Origin: Marinomonas atlantica | GTDB lineage: Bacteria; Pseudomonadota; Gammaproteobacteria; Pseudomonadales; Marinomonadaceae | Length of the DNA stretch: 64,000 bases | Direction: 5' to 3' | NCBI RefSeq assembly: GCF_001639725.1 | Contig: NZ_LTAW01000001.1 | Coordinates: 1-64,000 of the forward strand | Shown here: piece by piece, positions 42,592 through 52,006 of the stretch | Numbering within the stretch: the stretch's first letter is position 1 | Layout: every line of letters begins with the position of its first letter | The notes under the pieces: model-generated | Told to the model about the DNA's origin: nothing | Seen by the model: the letters and a program-made list of their open reading frames with translations, nothing else | The model's database searches: none | Position numbers and translations under genes: made by a program

Positions 42592-43491
42592 ATGTCCGAT
42601 CAAGTTTCCTCTTCGCCAATGACGAAATTAATTACCATCATTGGGAAGCTTCCGCTTCCATTTGTTCGCTGTGTAGGACGTATTTTCGGGTTATTAGGCC
42701 TTCGTTTTGATCGTCGCACTCGTCGCGCCATCGATCGTAACTTAGAGCTTTGCTTACCTCACATGGACAAAGAGCAACGTACGCGTTTGCGTAATCGTCG
42801 CTTACAACATATGGGCCAAACTTTCGCAGAAATGGGCCACCTGTGGACACGGGATGTGAAGTTTATATTGAATCAGTGTTATGACGGGGAAGGCGCTCAG
42901 GCTCTTAAAGAAGCAGTAGAAGGCAAAGGCGGGGTTATTCTTTTAGCACCGCATTTAGGGAACTGGGAAGCCGTAAATGTCTATATCAGTTCTATTCGTC
43001 CTATGACGGCCATGTATCGTCCCTATAAAGACAAGGCTTTGGATGCGTTTATTCTTAAGGCCCGCAACCGTGCAGGTGGCGATCTGGTGCCAACAAATCG
43101 CCGTGGTGTAATGCAAATTGTGAAAACACTGAACGCAGATGGTGTGGTTGGAATGTTACCTGATCAAGTGCCGCAAAAAGGCAGTGGCGAGTTTGCTTCG
43201 TTCTTTGGTCATCAAGCTTATACCATGACATTAGCAAGCCAGCTTGCGCAGAAGACTAACGCGAAAGCGTTTGTCGTAGGCTGTATTCAAACGAAAAAAG
43301 GCTTTGAAATGACGGCACTAGAAGTGGATCCAAGCTTCTATGACGCGGATGTGAGCACATCTCTTGAAGGCATGAATACGACGATTGAGAAAATTGTTCA
43401 ACGTGCACCTAGCCAGTATCAGTGGGAATACAAGCGCTTTAAGGTTCAGCCGCATGATGCTCTGAACCCCTATAAAGAACACGATCACTAA
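42592..43491 (+). CDS. LpxL/HtrB-type lysophospholipid (lipid A) acyltransferase
   Basis: A 299-residue membrane-associated acyltransferase that probably adds a secondary acyl chain to lipid A. The catalytic motif is HLGNWE (pattern H-x4-D/E), preceded by GGVILLAPH; the DQVPQKGSGEFASFFG segment is also characteristic. One hydrophobic N-terminal segment. ATG 42592 is chosen; a GTG at 42583 is in frame. LpxL, LpxM and LpxP are not distinguishable by eye, so no symbol is given. Confidence 0.88.
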   Translation: MSDQVSSSPMTKLITIIGKLPLPFVRCVGRIFGLLGLRFDRRTRRAIDRNLELCLPHMDKEQRTRLRNRRLQHMGQTFAEMGHLWTRDVKFILNQCYDGEGAQALKEAVEGKGGVILLAPHLGNWEAVNVYISSIRPMTAMYRPYKDKALDAFILKARNRAGGDLVPTNRRGVMQIVKTLNADGVVGMLPDQVPQKGSGEFASFFGHQAYTMTLASQLAQKTNAKAFVVGCIQTKKGFEMTALEVDPSFYDADVSTSLEGMNTTIEKIVQRAPSQYQWEYKRFKVQPHDALNPYKEHDH

Positions 43492-43513
43492 TAAAGCAGT
43501 AAGTGATATCCGT

Positions 43514-43542
43514 AAAAATGGGGCTAAAAAGCCCCATTTTTT
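43514..43542. terminator. Bidirectional terminator between the acyltransferase and ybaK
   Basis: TGGGGCT (43519-43525), loop AAAA, AGCCCCA (43530-43536), A-run before and T-run after. It overlaps the end of ybaK by two bases. Confidence 0.85.
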
Positions 43543-44011
43543 ATAGCTCAGCAATGTGCGAGAAAACCGTTTGCCGACATACGGCAGCGAGATCTCTGGG
43601 TGCTAAACCAATATCAAACCCTCTCTTGCCCCCACTGACATACATTTTCTCTAAAGCCTGAGCGCTGTTATCAATCACCGTTACAAGGGCTTTTTTTTGT
43701 CCAATAGGGCTGATGCCTCCAACAATATACCCAGTAAGACGTTCAGCCTCTTTTGGTTCAGTCATGCGTAGCTTCTTCACTTTCAGTGCGGCTGCGGTAC
43801 GCTTCAAATTGAGCTTTCCTGTCACCGGCACGATGGCAACAAACACGTCTTTATCATCAGTAACCAGCAACGTCTTAAACACTTCTGCTTGTGCAAGTCC
43901 AAGTTTACTGGCCGCTTCCTCACCAAAATTTTGGCAATTAGAGTCATGTTCGTATTCATGCTGGGTGAAGTCAATCTTACGTTTCTTCAATGTTTGTGTG
44001 GCGGGCGTCAT
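43541..44011 (-). CDS. ybaK: Cys-tRNA(Pro)/Cys-tRNA(Cys) deacylase YbaK
   Basis: A 156-residue editing protein that hydrolyses cysteine mischarged on tRNA-Pro. The family features are the HEYEHD start, KTLLVTDDKDVFVAIVPV, and the conserved VGGISPIGQKK loop with GKRGFDIGLAPRDL near the end. It lies 21 nt downstream of trkH in the same direction. Confidence 0.94.
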   Translation of the reverse strand: MTPATQTLKKRKIDFTQHEYEHDSNCQNFGEEAASKLGLAQAEVFKTLLVTDDKDVFVAIVPVTGKLNLKRTAAALKVKKLRMTEPKEAERLTGYIVGGISPIGQKKALVTVIDNSAQALEKMYVSGGKRGFDIGLAPRDLAAVCRQTVFSHIAEL

Positions 44012-44032
44012 GAGACTCTTTCCTTATATTGC

Positions 44033-45481
44033 TTACTTCTGCCAGAACATAGGCGTAAATAATACCAATAAGGTGAACACTTCTAAACGCCCTAGCAACA
44101 TCGCAAAACACAGCATCCATTTGGAAGGGTCATTGATGGAAGCGAAGTTAGCCGCGACTTCACCCAGACCTGGACCTAAGTTATTCAGTGTTGCAGCTAC
44201 AGCAGACCATGCAGTGACTTGGTCGATACCTGTCGCCATCAAGCCAATCATTAGAATGACATAAACCAACAGGTACGCGGAGAAGAATCCCCATACCGCA
44301 GACACTACTCGTTCTTGAATCGCTTTACCGCCAACTTTGATCGGAATGACAGCATTTGGATGCACTAAACGTTGAATCTCACGAAAGCCTTGTTTGAGGA
44401 TCAGTAGAATACGGATAACCTTCATACCGCCACCAGTAGAGCTTGCACAGCCACCTGCAAACGATGTGACGATTAACAAGAACGGCAGGAAATGAGGCCA
44501 TACAGAGAAATCTGATGTACCAAAACCAGACGTTGTAGCAATTGATACACTTTCAAATACGGCATAGCGCAGAGAGGTCTGCCAATCAAATGTCTCAGTC
44601 AAAATCAACACCAGCGTTGCTAACGCCATGGTCGATAACAGCATAAAGAAAAAGAAACGTGCTTCTGGGTCTTTAAAGTAATGCCAGACACTGCGTGTGC
44701 GCCAAGCATAGAAATGAAGGGCGAAGTTTAATGCTGAAATCACCATAAATACGGTACAGATGATTTCAATGGTGACACTGTTGAAGTAACCAATACTGGC
44801 ATCATGGGTTGAAAAACCACCGATCGCTACGGTAGAGAAGCTATGACACAATGCATCAAAGAATGTCATTCCAGCCGCCCAGTAACCCAGAGTACAGGCA
44901 AGCGTCAGAGTGGCATAAATGTACCAAAGGGCTTTGGCTGTTTCAGCGATACGCGGGGTCAGTTTGGAATCTTTAACGGGCCCAGGAGTTTCAGCACGGT
45001 ATAACTGCATGCCCCCTACACCGAGCATTGGCATGATCGCAACGGCCAAGACAATGATACCCATACCACCCAACCACTGAAGCCATTGGCGGTAAAACAG
45101 TATCGACTCCGGTAAGTTATCTATGGACGTAAGAATGGTAGCCCCCGTGGTTGTTAAACCAGACAAGGATTCAAACAAAGAGTCGGTAAAGGTGAGGTGT
45201 GGATCAGTCGCCAGCAAAAAAGGTACCGAGCCAAATAACCCCAGTGTTGACCAGAATAAAACAGTGACTAAGAAGCCGTCCCGTATTTTCAAGTCTCCAC
45301 GATGGTTACGAAACGGAAACCAAATTACCAAGCCGCCAATTAAGTTGATGACCAAGGCATATAGAAAAGCAAGTATCGCGCCATCTTGATAGATTAAAGA
45401 CACAGCGATCGGAGGCAACAGCGTTAAGCTGAAGATCATAATGAGCAAACCGATAACGCGTAAGATTACCTGAATATGCAT
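44033..45481 (-). CDS. trkH: Trk system potassium uptake protein TrkH
   Basis: A 482-residue potassium channel-like transporter with about ten membrane helices and four pore loops (for example SGLTTTGATIL, FSTVAIGGFSTHD, SIATTSGFGTSD and TLNNLGPGLGEV). It takes up K+ together with TrkA. ATG 45481 is chosen with AAGG nearby; an upstream frame to 45523 runs through the hairpin at 45501-45522. It follows trkA by 61 nt. Confidence 0.96.
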   Translation of the reverse strand: MHIQVILRVIGLLIMIFSLTLLPPIAVSLIYQDGAILAFLYALVINLIGGLVIWFPFRNHRGDLKIRDGFLVTVLFWSTLGLFGSVPFLLATDPHLTFTDSLFESLSGLTTTGATILTSIDNLPESILFYRQWLQWLGGMGIIVLAVAIMPMLGVGGMQLYRAETPGPVKDSKLTPRIAETAKALWYIYATLTLACTLGYWAAGMTFFDALCHSFSTVAIGGFSTHDASIGYFNSVTIEIICTVFMVISALNFALHFYAWRTRSVWHYFKDPEARFFFFMLLSTMALATLVLILTETFDWQTSLRYAVFESVSIATTSGFGTSDFSVWPHFLPFLLIVTSFAGGCASSTGGGMKVIRILLILKQGFREIQRLVHPNAVIPIKVGGKAIQERVVSAVWGFFSAYLLVYVILMIGLMATGIDQVTAWSAVAATLNNLGPGLGEVAANFASINDPSKWMLCFAMLLGRLEVFTLLVLFTPMFWQK

Positions 45482-45500
45482 GCAGTAGCCTTGTAAAAAA

Positions 45501-45522
45501 TGTCCCACGCTAGCGTGGGACA
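45501..45522 (-). terminator. Perfect 22-bp palindrome with T-run between trkA and trkH
   Basis: Arms TGTCCCACGC (45501-45510) and its complement to 45522 form a fully self-complementary 22-mer. On the minus strand it is followed by six Ts (45495-45500). This has the form of an intrinsic terminator 20 nt ahead of the trkH start codon. Confidence 0.7.
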
Positions 45523-45542
45523 ATTAATAAAATGGGTAATGT

Positions 45543-46916
45543 TTAAAAGAAACTTAATCCAACTTGGAACAGCTGCTCGACCGCAGGGATCTGTTTCTTA
45601 TTGGAGACAAAAATAATCACGTGGTCTTCTGCTTGTATAACCACTTCACCGGTCGCGAGTATCACTTCATCTTCGCGTACGATCGCACCGATGGTAGCAC
45701 CTTCAGGTAAATTGATATTAGCAATCGAGCGGCCGACTACTTTAGAGGAGCGATAATCTCCATGGGCCACTGCCTCTAATGCTTCTGCAGCGCCTTTTCG
45801 CATGGTATGAACGTTGACGACGTCACCACGACGGATGTAGCTTAGCAGCGAACTGATGGTTGTGTGCTGTGGTGATACGGCAATGTCGATCATACCTTCT
45901 TGTACGATGTCCACGTATGCTGGGTTGTTTATGATCGTCATAACAGTCCGTACCCCCAACACCTTAGCCAACATCGACGACATGATATTGGCTTCGTCGT
46001 TGTTAGTGATGGCACAGAACACATCCGTTGACTCGATGTTTTCTTCTAACAATAGCTCTTGTTTCGACGCGTCGCCGTTTAACACAATGGTGTTATCTAG
46101 GTTTTCAGACAAGTAGCGGCAGCGCTCAGGATCGCGTTCGATAATTTTAACGCGGTATTCTTTCTCAAGGCTCTGCGCCAAACGTTCGCCAATGTTACCG
46201 CCACCGGCAATGATGATACGACGATAAGGTGTATCCAGTGGACGCAGCTCGCTCATCACATCGAGCACATCTCGTTGTGCAGCAAGAAAGAATACCTCAT
46301 CATTCGCGTGGATATGAGTATTGCCATCCGGATTAATCGATTGGCCATTACGATAGATTGCTGCAATTCGTGTTTGAATTGATGGCATGTGCTCACGTAA
46401 GAAACTGATTGGTCGATCAATCAGCGGTCCACCCTTTTCAGCTTTTACCACCACCAGCTGAACTTTGCCTTCAGCAAACTCCATTACCTGCAAGGCACCT
46501 GGATAACGAATCAAACGGCTTAAATGTTTAGTCACTTCCTTTTCTGGACTGATGCGTACGTCCATCGGTAGCGCGGTATCTGCGAAAATCTTAGGATATT
46601 TAGAGTAAGCGTTCGAACGAATACGGCCGATTTTGGTTGGCGTCTTGAATAAGGTATAAGCCACCTGACAAGCGATCATATTGGTTTCATCTTGGTTACT
46701 TACGGCGATCAGCATATCAGCATCATTACAGCCAGCTTGATCCAATACATCGGGATGAGATCCACTGCCTTGGATCGTTTGAATATCCAGTCGATCTTGC
46801 AGTTCTCGCAAACGGTTCAGATCGGTATCGATTACTGTAATGTCGTTGTCTTCATTTGCTAAGTTCTCAGCAAGTGTCGCACCAACTTGGCCAGCGCCAA
46901 TAATTATGATCTTCAT
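45543..46916 (-). CDS. trkA: Trk system potassium transport regulator TrkA
   Basis: A 457-residue cytoplasmic NAD(H)-binding protein with two RCK modules. The first Rossmann motif GAGQVG is at residues 7-12 and the second, GGGNIGERLA, begins near residue 234; each is followed by a TrkA-C domain. It gates TrkH. The gap to trkH (61 nt) holds a terminator-like palindrome. Confidence 0.97.
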   Translation of the reverse strand: MKIIIIGAGQVGATLAENLANEDNDITVIDTDLNRLRELQDRLDIQTIQGSGSHPDVLDQAGCNDADMLIAVSNQDETNMIACQVAYTLFKTPTKIGRIRSNAYSKYPKIFADTALPMDVRISPEKEVTKHLSRLIRYPGALQVMEFAEGKVQLVVVKAEKGGPLIDRPISFLREHMPSIQTRIAAIYRNGQSINPDGNTHIHANDEVFFLAAQRDVLDVMSELRPLDTPYRRIIIAGGGNIGERLAQSLEKEYRVKIIERDPERCRYLSENLDNTIVLNGDASKQELLLEENIESTDVFCAITNNDEANIMSSMLAKVLGVRTVMTIINNPAYVDIVQEGMIDIAVSPQHTTISSLLSYIRRGDVVNVHTMRKGAAEALEAVAHGDYRSSKVVGRSIANINLPEGATIGAIVREDEVILATGEVVIQAEDHVIIFVSNKKQIPAVEQLFQVGLSFF

Positions 46917-47065
46917 GGATCGCCTTAGAGCCTATTTCGCTCATCGCATTGTAAAAAGAACCGGCCTCAAACAGCTTGAGGTGATAGGACTCATTCTAAA
47001 CTTGAATGCCCAAAGATTTAATGGTGTTTGTGTGAATAATGCGCATATATTTTCATAAGGGATGA

Positions 47066-47099
47066 ACCATACTCCTCATTAAAACAGGAAGAGTATGGT
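47066..47099 (-). other. Hairpin between rsmB and trkA
   Basis: ACCATACTC (47066-47074) and GAGTATGGT (47091-47099), a 9-bp stem with a 16-nt loop, 25 nt downstream of the rsmB stop. No T-run, so at most a weak terminator. Confidence 0.45.
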
Positions 47100-47123
47100 A
47101 ATAGGAACAGAATGGTGTGCTGC

Positions 47124-48443
47124 TTAGTGCTTTTGTAATAAGCAGTAGTAGAAACCATCTTGGCCATTGACGGTTGGGAACACTTGGATACCGTGTGAGA
47201 CAGGTTTACCAAATGCCAGAGTCTGATCTGGGGCCAACTGATTCAGCGGACATTCGCAGGCATCCTCTTGGCGGGTAAGAAACGCAGCCATTTGTTGTTC
47301 ATTTTCTTCTGGCATTAAAGAGCACGTTGCATAAAGCATGTAGCCGCCCTGCTTTAACGTTTGCCATGTCGCATCTAATATCGCCGCTTGAATCTCAACC
47401 AAGTCATCTATGTCATCTGGCTTGCGGTTGATCTTTATATCTGGATTACGACGAATCACACCTGTAGCAGAGCATGGCGCATCCAATAGAATTTTATCAA
47501 ACGCTCGTTTATCCCACCATTGATCTGGCTGGCTGGCATCACCGCAGATAAGTTCTGCTGACACACCAAGACGCTCTAAGTTTGATTCAATGCGAGTCAA
47601 GCGCCAAGGTTCTAACTCCACTGCCGTCAGCTCGATGTTGGGTTGCTTTTCTAACAGATGGCCCGTTTTGCCGCCTGGCGCTGCGCATGCATCTAGAATG
47701 CGTTCGCCTGCTTGGGGAGCAAGCAAGCTTGCAGCTAGCTGTGCAGATTCATCTTGAACGCTCACATCACCTTGATCAAAATTGGGTAACATAAATACCG
47801 GAACAGCAGACTCTAGGTACAAACCTGATGCTGAAAATGCTGTTTCACGTGAAACAGTATCCTGTTCTGATAGCATTGCTTGGTATGTTCCACGTGAAAC
47901 ATGCAATTCATTCACGCGAATACACATTGGCGGATGAGTGTTTGTGGCCTCGACGATTTGCTCGAACGACTCAGGCCAATGCTTTTTAAAACGCTTCACC
48001 AACCACTTAGGCATATTGAACTCTACCGACGGTTGTTTGGCGAGGTTTTCTAAAATCTCATCACGTTCACGTTGGTAACGACGAAGTACGGCGTTCATTA
48101 ACTTCGTTGCCCATTCTTTATCAAGCTGACGACACAGCTCTACCGATTCGTGCACCGCGGCATGATCCGGTGTACTCATGTGGTCGACTTGATACAGGCC
48201 CATCAATAAGGCGGCATACAAATCAAAATCTTTTTCTTCAAATGGCTTACTGAGCAGGCTGAGCGCGATGCTATTTAGTTGCGGATAATAACGACAGACA
48301 CCAAAACAAAGTTCTTTCGTTAACCCCTGTTCATCATAGTCTACCTCACCAATTTGTTTGCCAATCTGTGTCGATAAAGAACCACGTTGCAGTAGTACTT
48401 GCTCAAGGATTTTTGCACTGACTAATCGAGCGGGTTGACTCAT
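47124..48443 (-). CDS. rsmB: 16S rRNA (cytosine-C5)-methyltransferase RsmB
   Basis: A 439-residue enzyme that methylates C967 of 16S rRNA. N-terminal NusB-like RNA-binding domain, then a SAM domain with ILDACAAPGGKTGHLLE and the catalytic cysteine motif DAPCSATGVIRRNP. The linker between the two domains contains VSRGT and, 15 codons later, VSRET: these are two parS sites read in the same frame. The gene overlaps fmt by 4 nt, so translation is coupled. Confidence 0.97.
   Translation of the reverse strand: MSQPARLVSAKILEQVLLQRGSLSTQIGKQIGEVDYDEQGLTKELCFGVCRYYPQLNSIALSLLSKPFEEKDFDLYAALLMGLYQVDHMSTPDHAAVHESVELCRQLDKEWATKLMNAVLRRYQRERDEILENLAKQPSVEFNMPKWLVKRFKKHWPESFEQIVEATNTHPPMCIRVNELHVSRGTYQAMLSEQDTVSRETAFSASGLYLESAVPVFMLPNFDQGDVSVQDESAQLAASLLAPQAGERILDACAAPGGKTGHLLEKQPNIELTAVELEPWRLTRIESNLERLGVSAELICGDASQPDQWWDKRAFDKILLDAPCSATGVIRRNPDIKINRKPDDIDDLVEIQAAILDATWQTLKQGGYMLYATCSLMPEENEQQMAAFLTRQEDACECPLNQLAPDQTLAFGKPVSHGIQVFPTVNGQDGFYYCLLQKH
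47841..47856. promoter_or_regulatory. parS site (perfect consensus) inside rsmB
   Basis: TGTTTCACGTGAAACA, identical to the conserved bacterial parS 16-mer bound by ParB. It lies within the rsmB reading frame and encodes VSRET. Confidence 0.92.
47886..47901. promoter_or_regulatory. parS site (15 of 16 bases) inside rsmB
   Basis: TGTTCCACGTGAAACA, one base off the consensus. It starts 45 bp after the perfect site and is read in the same frame, encoding VSRGT. Confidence 0.85.
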
Positions 48444-49456
48444 TCTTTGCTCCCCAGTGTTTTGCCTAATTGTAGCTGCTCTTTAAATTTACCGTTTAGC
48501 GCATCTTGAACGGACATACGCTTACCACCAGGGAATTGCAGTTCAGTGACCAAAATAGAGCCTTTGCCCGTAGCGACGACGATACCTTCTTTGCTGACCA
48601 TCGTGATCTCACCACACTCGAAATCTTGATCTTGTGTGTCTAGTAAACGTGCGGCATGAATTTTCATTACCCCAGATGGCGTGTGTGTATAGGCACCTGG
48701 CCATGGTAATAGACCACGAATTCGACGGCTGATGATTGACGCATCCAAACTCCAGTTTACTTCCCCTTCTTGCTTGGTGAGTTTCTCTGCGTAGCACGTT
48801 AGATCTTCGTTTTGCTTTTCTGGTTTAGCATGGCCATGACGAATAATTTCAAGAGCGTCGATCAAGGCATCGCCACCGAGTATCGCTAAACGATCGTGTA
48901 AGCTGCCTGATGTGTCTTCAGGTTTAATATCACACTCTTTCTTGAGCAACATATCACCGGTATCTAAGCCTACGTCCATTTGCATGATCGTGATGCCAGT
49001 AATACTGTCTCCCGCAATCACTGAACGATGAATGGGCGCGGCACCACGCCAACGTGGTAATAAAGAAGCGTGAACATTAATACAGCCACGTTTGGGCGTA
49101 TCCAATACGGTTTTAGGTAAAATTAAACCATAGGCCGCCACAATCATGATGTCCGCATTCAGCTCAGCCAAAGCTTTACGGTCCGCTTCGTCTTTAAAGT
49201 TCAGAGGTTGATACACTGGAATATCGTGCTCTAACGCCAATTGTTTTACTGGACTGGCAACCAGCTTTTGACCGCGACCTGCAGGGCGATCAGGTTGGGT
49301 GTAAACAGCCACAACATCGTATTGCTTAACAGCTTGTTTATCTAATACCGCTTGGAGGCTGGACGCGGCAAAGTCAGGTGTGCCTGCAAAAATGATACGT
49401 AATGGTGTGTTTGGGTTTAGCTGAGTTGTATCGGTCATAGTGTGGTCTTGTCTCAT
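48440..49456 (-). CDS. fmt: Methionyl-tRNA formyltransferase
   Basis: A 338-residue enzyme that formylates initiator Met-tRNA. The LRIIFAGTPDFAASSL start, the catalytic INVHASLLPRWRGAAP motif (Asn and His) and DVGLDTGDML (Asp) are all present, with the C-terminal tRNA-binding domain. ATG 49456 and ATG 49438 are both possible starts, and neither has a clear ribosome-binding site. An intrinsic terminator hairpin ends only 7 nt before 49456. Confidence 0.96.
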   Translation of the reverse strand: MRQDHTMTDTTQLNPNTPLRIIFAGTPDFAASSLQAVLDKQAVKQYDVVAVYTQPDRPAGRGQKLVASPVKQLALEHDIPVYQPLNFKDEADRKALAELNADIMIVAAYGLILPKTVLDTPKRGCINVHASLLPRWRGAAPIHRSVIAGDSITGITIMQMDVGLDTGDMLLKKECDIKPEDTSGSLHDRLAILGGDALIDALEIIRHGHAKPEKQNEDLTCYAEKLTKQEGEVNWSLDASIISRRIRGLLPWPGAYTHTPSGVMKIHAARLLDTQDQDFECGEITMVSKEGIVVATGKGSILVTELQFPGGKRMSVQDALNGKFKEQLQLGKTLGSKE

Positions 49457-49462
49457 GTAACG

Positions 49463-49489
49463 AAAAAATCAGGCCGAGGCCTGATTTTT
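49463..49489. terminator. Terminator between def and fmt
   Basis: AAAAATCAGGCC (49464-49475) and GGCCTGATTTTT (49478-49489), a 12-bp stem around GA, with a T-run on either strand. In the direction of transcription it stands between def and fmt, directly in front of fmt. Confidence 0.85.
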
Positions 49490-49558
49490 CATGAAGGATC
49501 ATGTGCAGTGTTGTAAAAGTTCATGCAACATTGAACAGAACGAATGCGTCTCTAACTG

Positions 49559-50065
49559 TTAAGCACGTTGCTTTTGTGCTTTCAGTAATTTGGTTTTAAT
49601 GCGATTACGCTTAAGCGGAGAAAGGTAATCCACCATTAATTTACCGTCTAAGTGATCGATCTCATGTTGAACACAGACCGCCATCAATTCATCGGTTTCC
49701 AATTCAAATGCTTTGCCGTGACGATCCAAAGCTTTTACTTTTACTTTCGCTGCACGGTAAATGTGCTCATAGTAGCCCGGCACTGACAGGCAGCCTTCTT
49801 GGAATTCGTTTGGCTCCTCATCCAACACTTCAAACTCAGGATTAACGAAGACAATTGGATCGTTGCGTTCTTCAGAGAAGTCCATCACGACAATACGATA
49901 ATGGAAGTCAACTTGCGTCGCCGCAAGGCCTACACCATTCTCATCGTACATGGTGTCTAACATATCATCGATCGTCGTTTGTAACGCATCGGTGAACTCT
50001 GTAACAGGTTCAGCAACTTTGCGTAAACGCGGATCTGGATATTCTAAAACGGGTAATACAGCCAT
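49559..50065 (-). CDS. def: Peptide deformylase
   Basis: A 168-residue metalloenzyme that removes the formyl group from nascent proteins. The three motifs are GVGLAATQ (44-51), EGCLS (90-94) and HEIDH (134-138); C92 and the two histidines bind the metal. ATG 50065 is chosen, with TTGGA 7 nt before it; the frame extends to a TTG at 50077. Its usual operon partner fmt follows after a terminator. Confidence 0.97.
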   Translation of the reverse strand: MAVLPVLEYPDPRLRKVAEPVTEFTDALQTTIDDMLDTMYDENGVGLAATQVDFHYRIVVMDFSEERNDPIVFVNPEFEVLDEEPNEFQEGCLSVPGYYEHIYRAAKVKVKALDRHGKAFELETDELMAVCVQHEIDHLDGKLMVDYLSPLKRNRIKTKLLKAQKQRA

Positions 50066-50285
50066 ATGGTTTTCCAATCACTTATCAGTCTTTGTCCTAC
50101 AGAGACATAGGGGTCAGTAGGATGAATTTCAATAATCCTATTGTAACGCATTAATCACGAAATGCGCGTATGAAGCTGGCTAAATTTTATGCAATATGCT
50201 TAAATGCGGCGCAATTTTTCAGCGTACTTACGGCGCTTTTTATTCAATCCCCTAATTTATCTCGATGCTTGCAAAGGATTGCCGC

Positions 50286-51494
50286 ATGAATATTGCCCAC
50301 AATGGTTTTACGCAACGTGACTGGATGGCCTTAAGCTTTATTCCCGGAGTTGGTCCTAACCGCCTTGCTCACCTTTGGACTTACCTAGACGCATGGGAAT
50401 CAGAACAGCGAGACTCTGATGACTTATTTCAAACGTTTACAAATGCAAATCGAACTGCAGCACAATCGGTTGATTACCACGTTCTACGTGCTTTGAATTG
50501 GTCTGACAATACCGCTCGTGCGGCGATGCTCTATCTGAAAACAGGTAAACTCCCCTACGATGCCGAAGAGCGTTTTGACTTAACCGAACGCTGGTTGGCA
50601 CAATCTAATCAGTCTATTGTGTTTCGCGACGATTTGAACTATCCCCACCTACTGCAGACTATTGCTGTACCGCCAACTTTTTTCTATGCGCAGGGCAATA
50701 CTCAATCTTGGGCTAAACCCTGTGTTGGTGTTGTGGGTGCGCGTAATGCATCCGGTTATGGCAAGAAAATAGCAGAGCAATGGGGCCTAGAGTTATCTGA
50801 GCGTGGTTATTGTGTTTGCAGCGGTGGTGCCAAAGGCATTGATGCCCAGGCTCATCAAGGCGCACTCAACGCGCAAGCGGAGACAATCGTAGTTATGGGT
50901 ACGGGGCTATTTAACTTGTACCCTCGTCAAAATCAAAAATTGTTTGAGCGAGTTCTGGATCATGCGGGTGTGCTGATTAGCGAGTACCCACTGACCACCA
51001 GCCCTAGACCACAATTGTTCCCGCCGCGTAATCGCATTATCAGTGGTATGAGCCATGGCGTGTTGGTGGTTGAAGCGTCCGAGAAAAGTGGTTCTTTAAT
51101 CAGTGCTCGTTATGCATTAGAAGAAAACCGTGAAGTATTTGCTGTACCGGGTCGTGTGGGCGATCCACAAGCCTCAGGAACAAATCATTTGATTCGCCAA
51201 GGTGCAACCTTAGTCCGTTCAGTTGACGATATCATCGCTGAAATGCCTCGAGAGCTGCGTGAGCAGTCGTCTGCGCCTATGTTGACCAATTCTGATGTGG
51301 TTGATACTTCGAGTCTCTCCTCTCACGCAGCGGGGCTGTTAACCGTTCTGAGTACTGAGCGTATCAGTTTTGACTTTGATGCATTGGTTCGGCGGACAGG
51401 ATTGGGTGCTGCAGATTTATCACAGACCTTAATGGAGTTGGAGTTGTCCGGGATGGTAGTGAACACCCAAGGGCAATATCAATTTGCCCCATAG
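50286..51494 (+). CDS. dprA: DNA processing protein DprA (Smf)
   Basis: A 402-residue protein that loads RecA on incoming single-stranded DNA in transformation. The Rossmann-like core has VGARNASGYGKKIAE, CSGGAKGIDAQAHQGAL, and FPPRNRIISGMSHGVLVVEA; a C-terminal winged-helix-like domain follows. ATG 50286 with AAGGA at 9 nt is chosen. It is divergent from def, as in many gammaproteobacteria. Confidence 0.95.
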   Translation: MNIAHNGFTQRDWMALSFIPGVGPNRLAHLWTYLDAWESEQRDSDDLFQTFTNANRTAAQSVDYHVLRALNWSDNTARAAMLYLKTGKLPYDAEERFDLTERWLAQSNQSIVFRDDLNYPHLLQTIAVPPTFFYAQGNTQSWAKPCVGVVGARNASGYGKKIAEQWGLELSERGYCVCSGGAKGIDAQAHQGALNAQAETIVVMGTGLFNLYPRQNQKLFERVLDHAGVLISEYPLTTSPRPQLFPPRNRIISGMSHGVLVVEASEKSGSLISARYALEENREVFAVPGRVGDPQASGTNHLIRQGATLVRSVDDIIAEMPRELREQSSAPMLTNSDVVDTSSLSSHAAGLLTVLSTERISFDFDALVRRTGLGAADLSQTLMELELSGMVVNTQGQYQFAP

Positions 51495-51526
51495 TGTTTT
51501 GAGAAAGCTTTCAAGAGATATTATGC

Positions 51527-51943
51527 TCAGTCAGAACTGAAAATGTCGCGCTTTAATTGTTGGATATCACGGCGTTCTTTTTTGTTCGGACGATGATCCG
51601 CCATGATCCGCCCACCAAACGATTTATGTTCGACCGCTCGACGTTCTCGTTTTTCAATCGACTCTGCGGTTTCGCTATACAGCAACTGTGCTTCTGGTGC
51701 GCCTCGACGTTGCTCGCTCAGGCCTTTAATTTCAACGGTCATTTCGTCCCAGCCTTTACGGATAGTGATCAGCGCGCCGAGCTCAACATTGCGAGAGGCT
51801 TTACCTTTAGAACCGTTGTACATGACTTTGCCGCCGTCTACGGCTTCTTTACACAGCGAGCGAGTTTTGTAAAAACGTGCCGCCCAAAGCCATTTATCTA
51901 ATCTTACTGCTTGTGATTGCTGATGTTTTTCTGCTTTACTCAT
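51527..51943 (-). CDS. hslR: Ribosome-associated heat shock protein Hsp15 (S4 domain)
   Basis: A 138-residue RNA-binding protein with an S4 domain near the N-terminus (VRLDKWLWAARFYKTRSLC) and a basic C-terminus. Hsp15 binds 50S subunits that carry stalled nascent chains. Converges on dprA with 32 nt between. Confidence 0.93.
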   Translation of the reverse strand: MSKAEKHQQSQAVRLDKWLWAARFYKTRSLCKEAVDGGKVMYNGSKGKASRNVELGALITIRKGWDEMTVEIKGLSEQRRGAPEAQLLYSETAESIEKRERRAVEHKSFGGRIMADHRPNKKERRDIQQLKRDIFSSD

Positions 51944-52006
51944 GCTTTTCTGCTTTACTTATTAAAGTGGACACACGAATGATGAACCAAAAGAATTAGT
52001 ACCATT

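Noticed and set aside
45618-45623. Other CACGTG hexamers (for example in trkA and around 9054) as parS
   Set aside because: Only the central hexamer matches; the flanking TGTTT/AAACA arms are missing.
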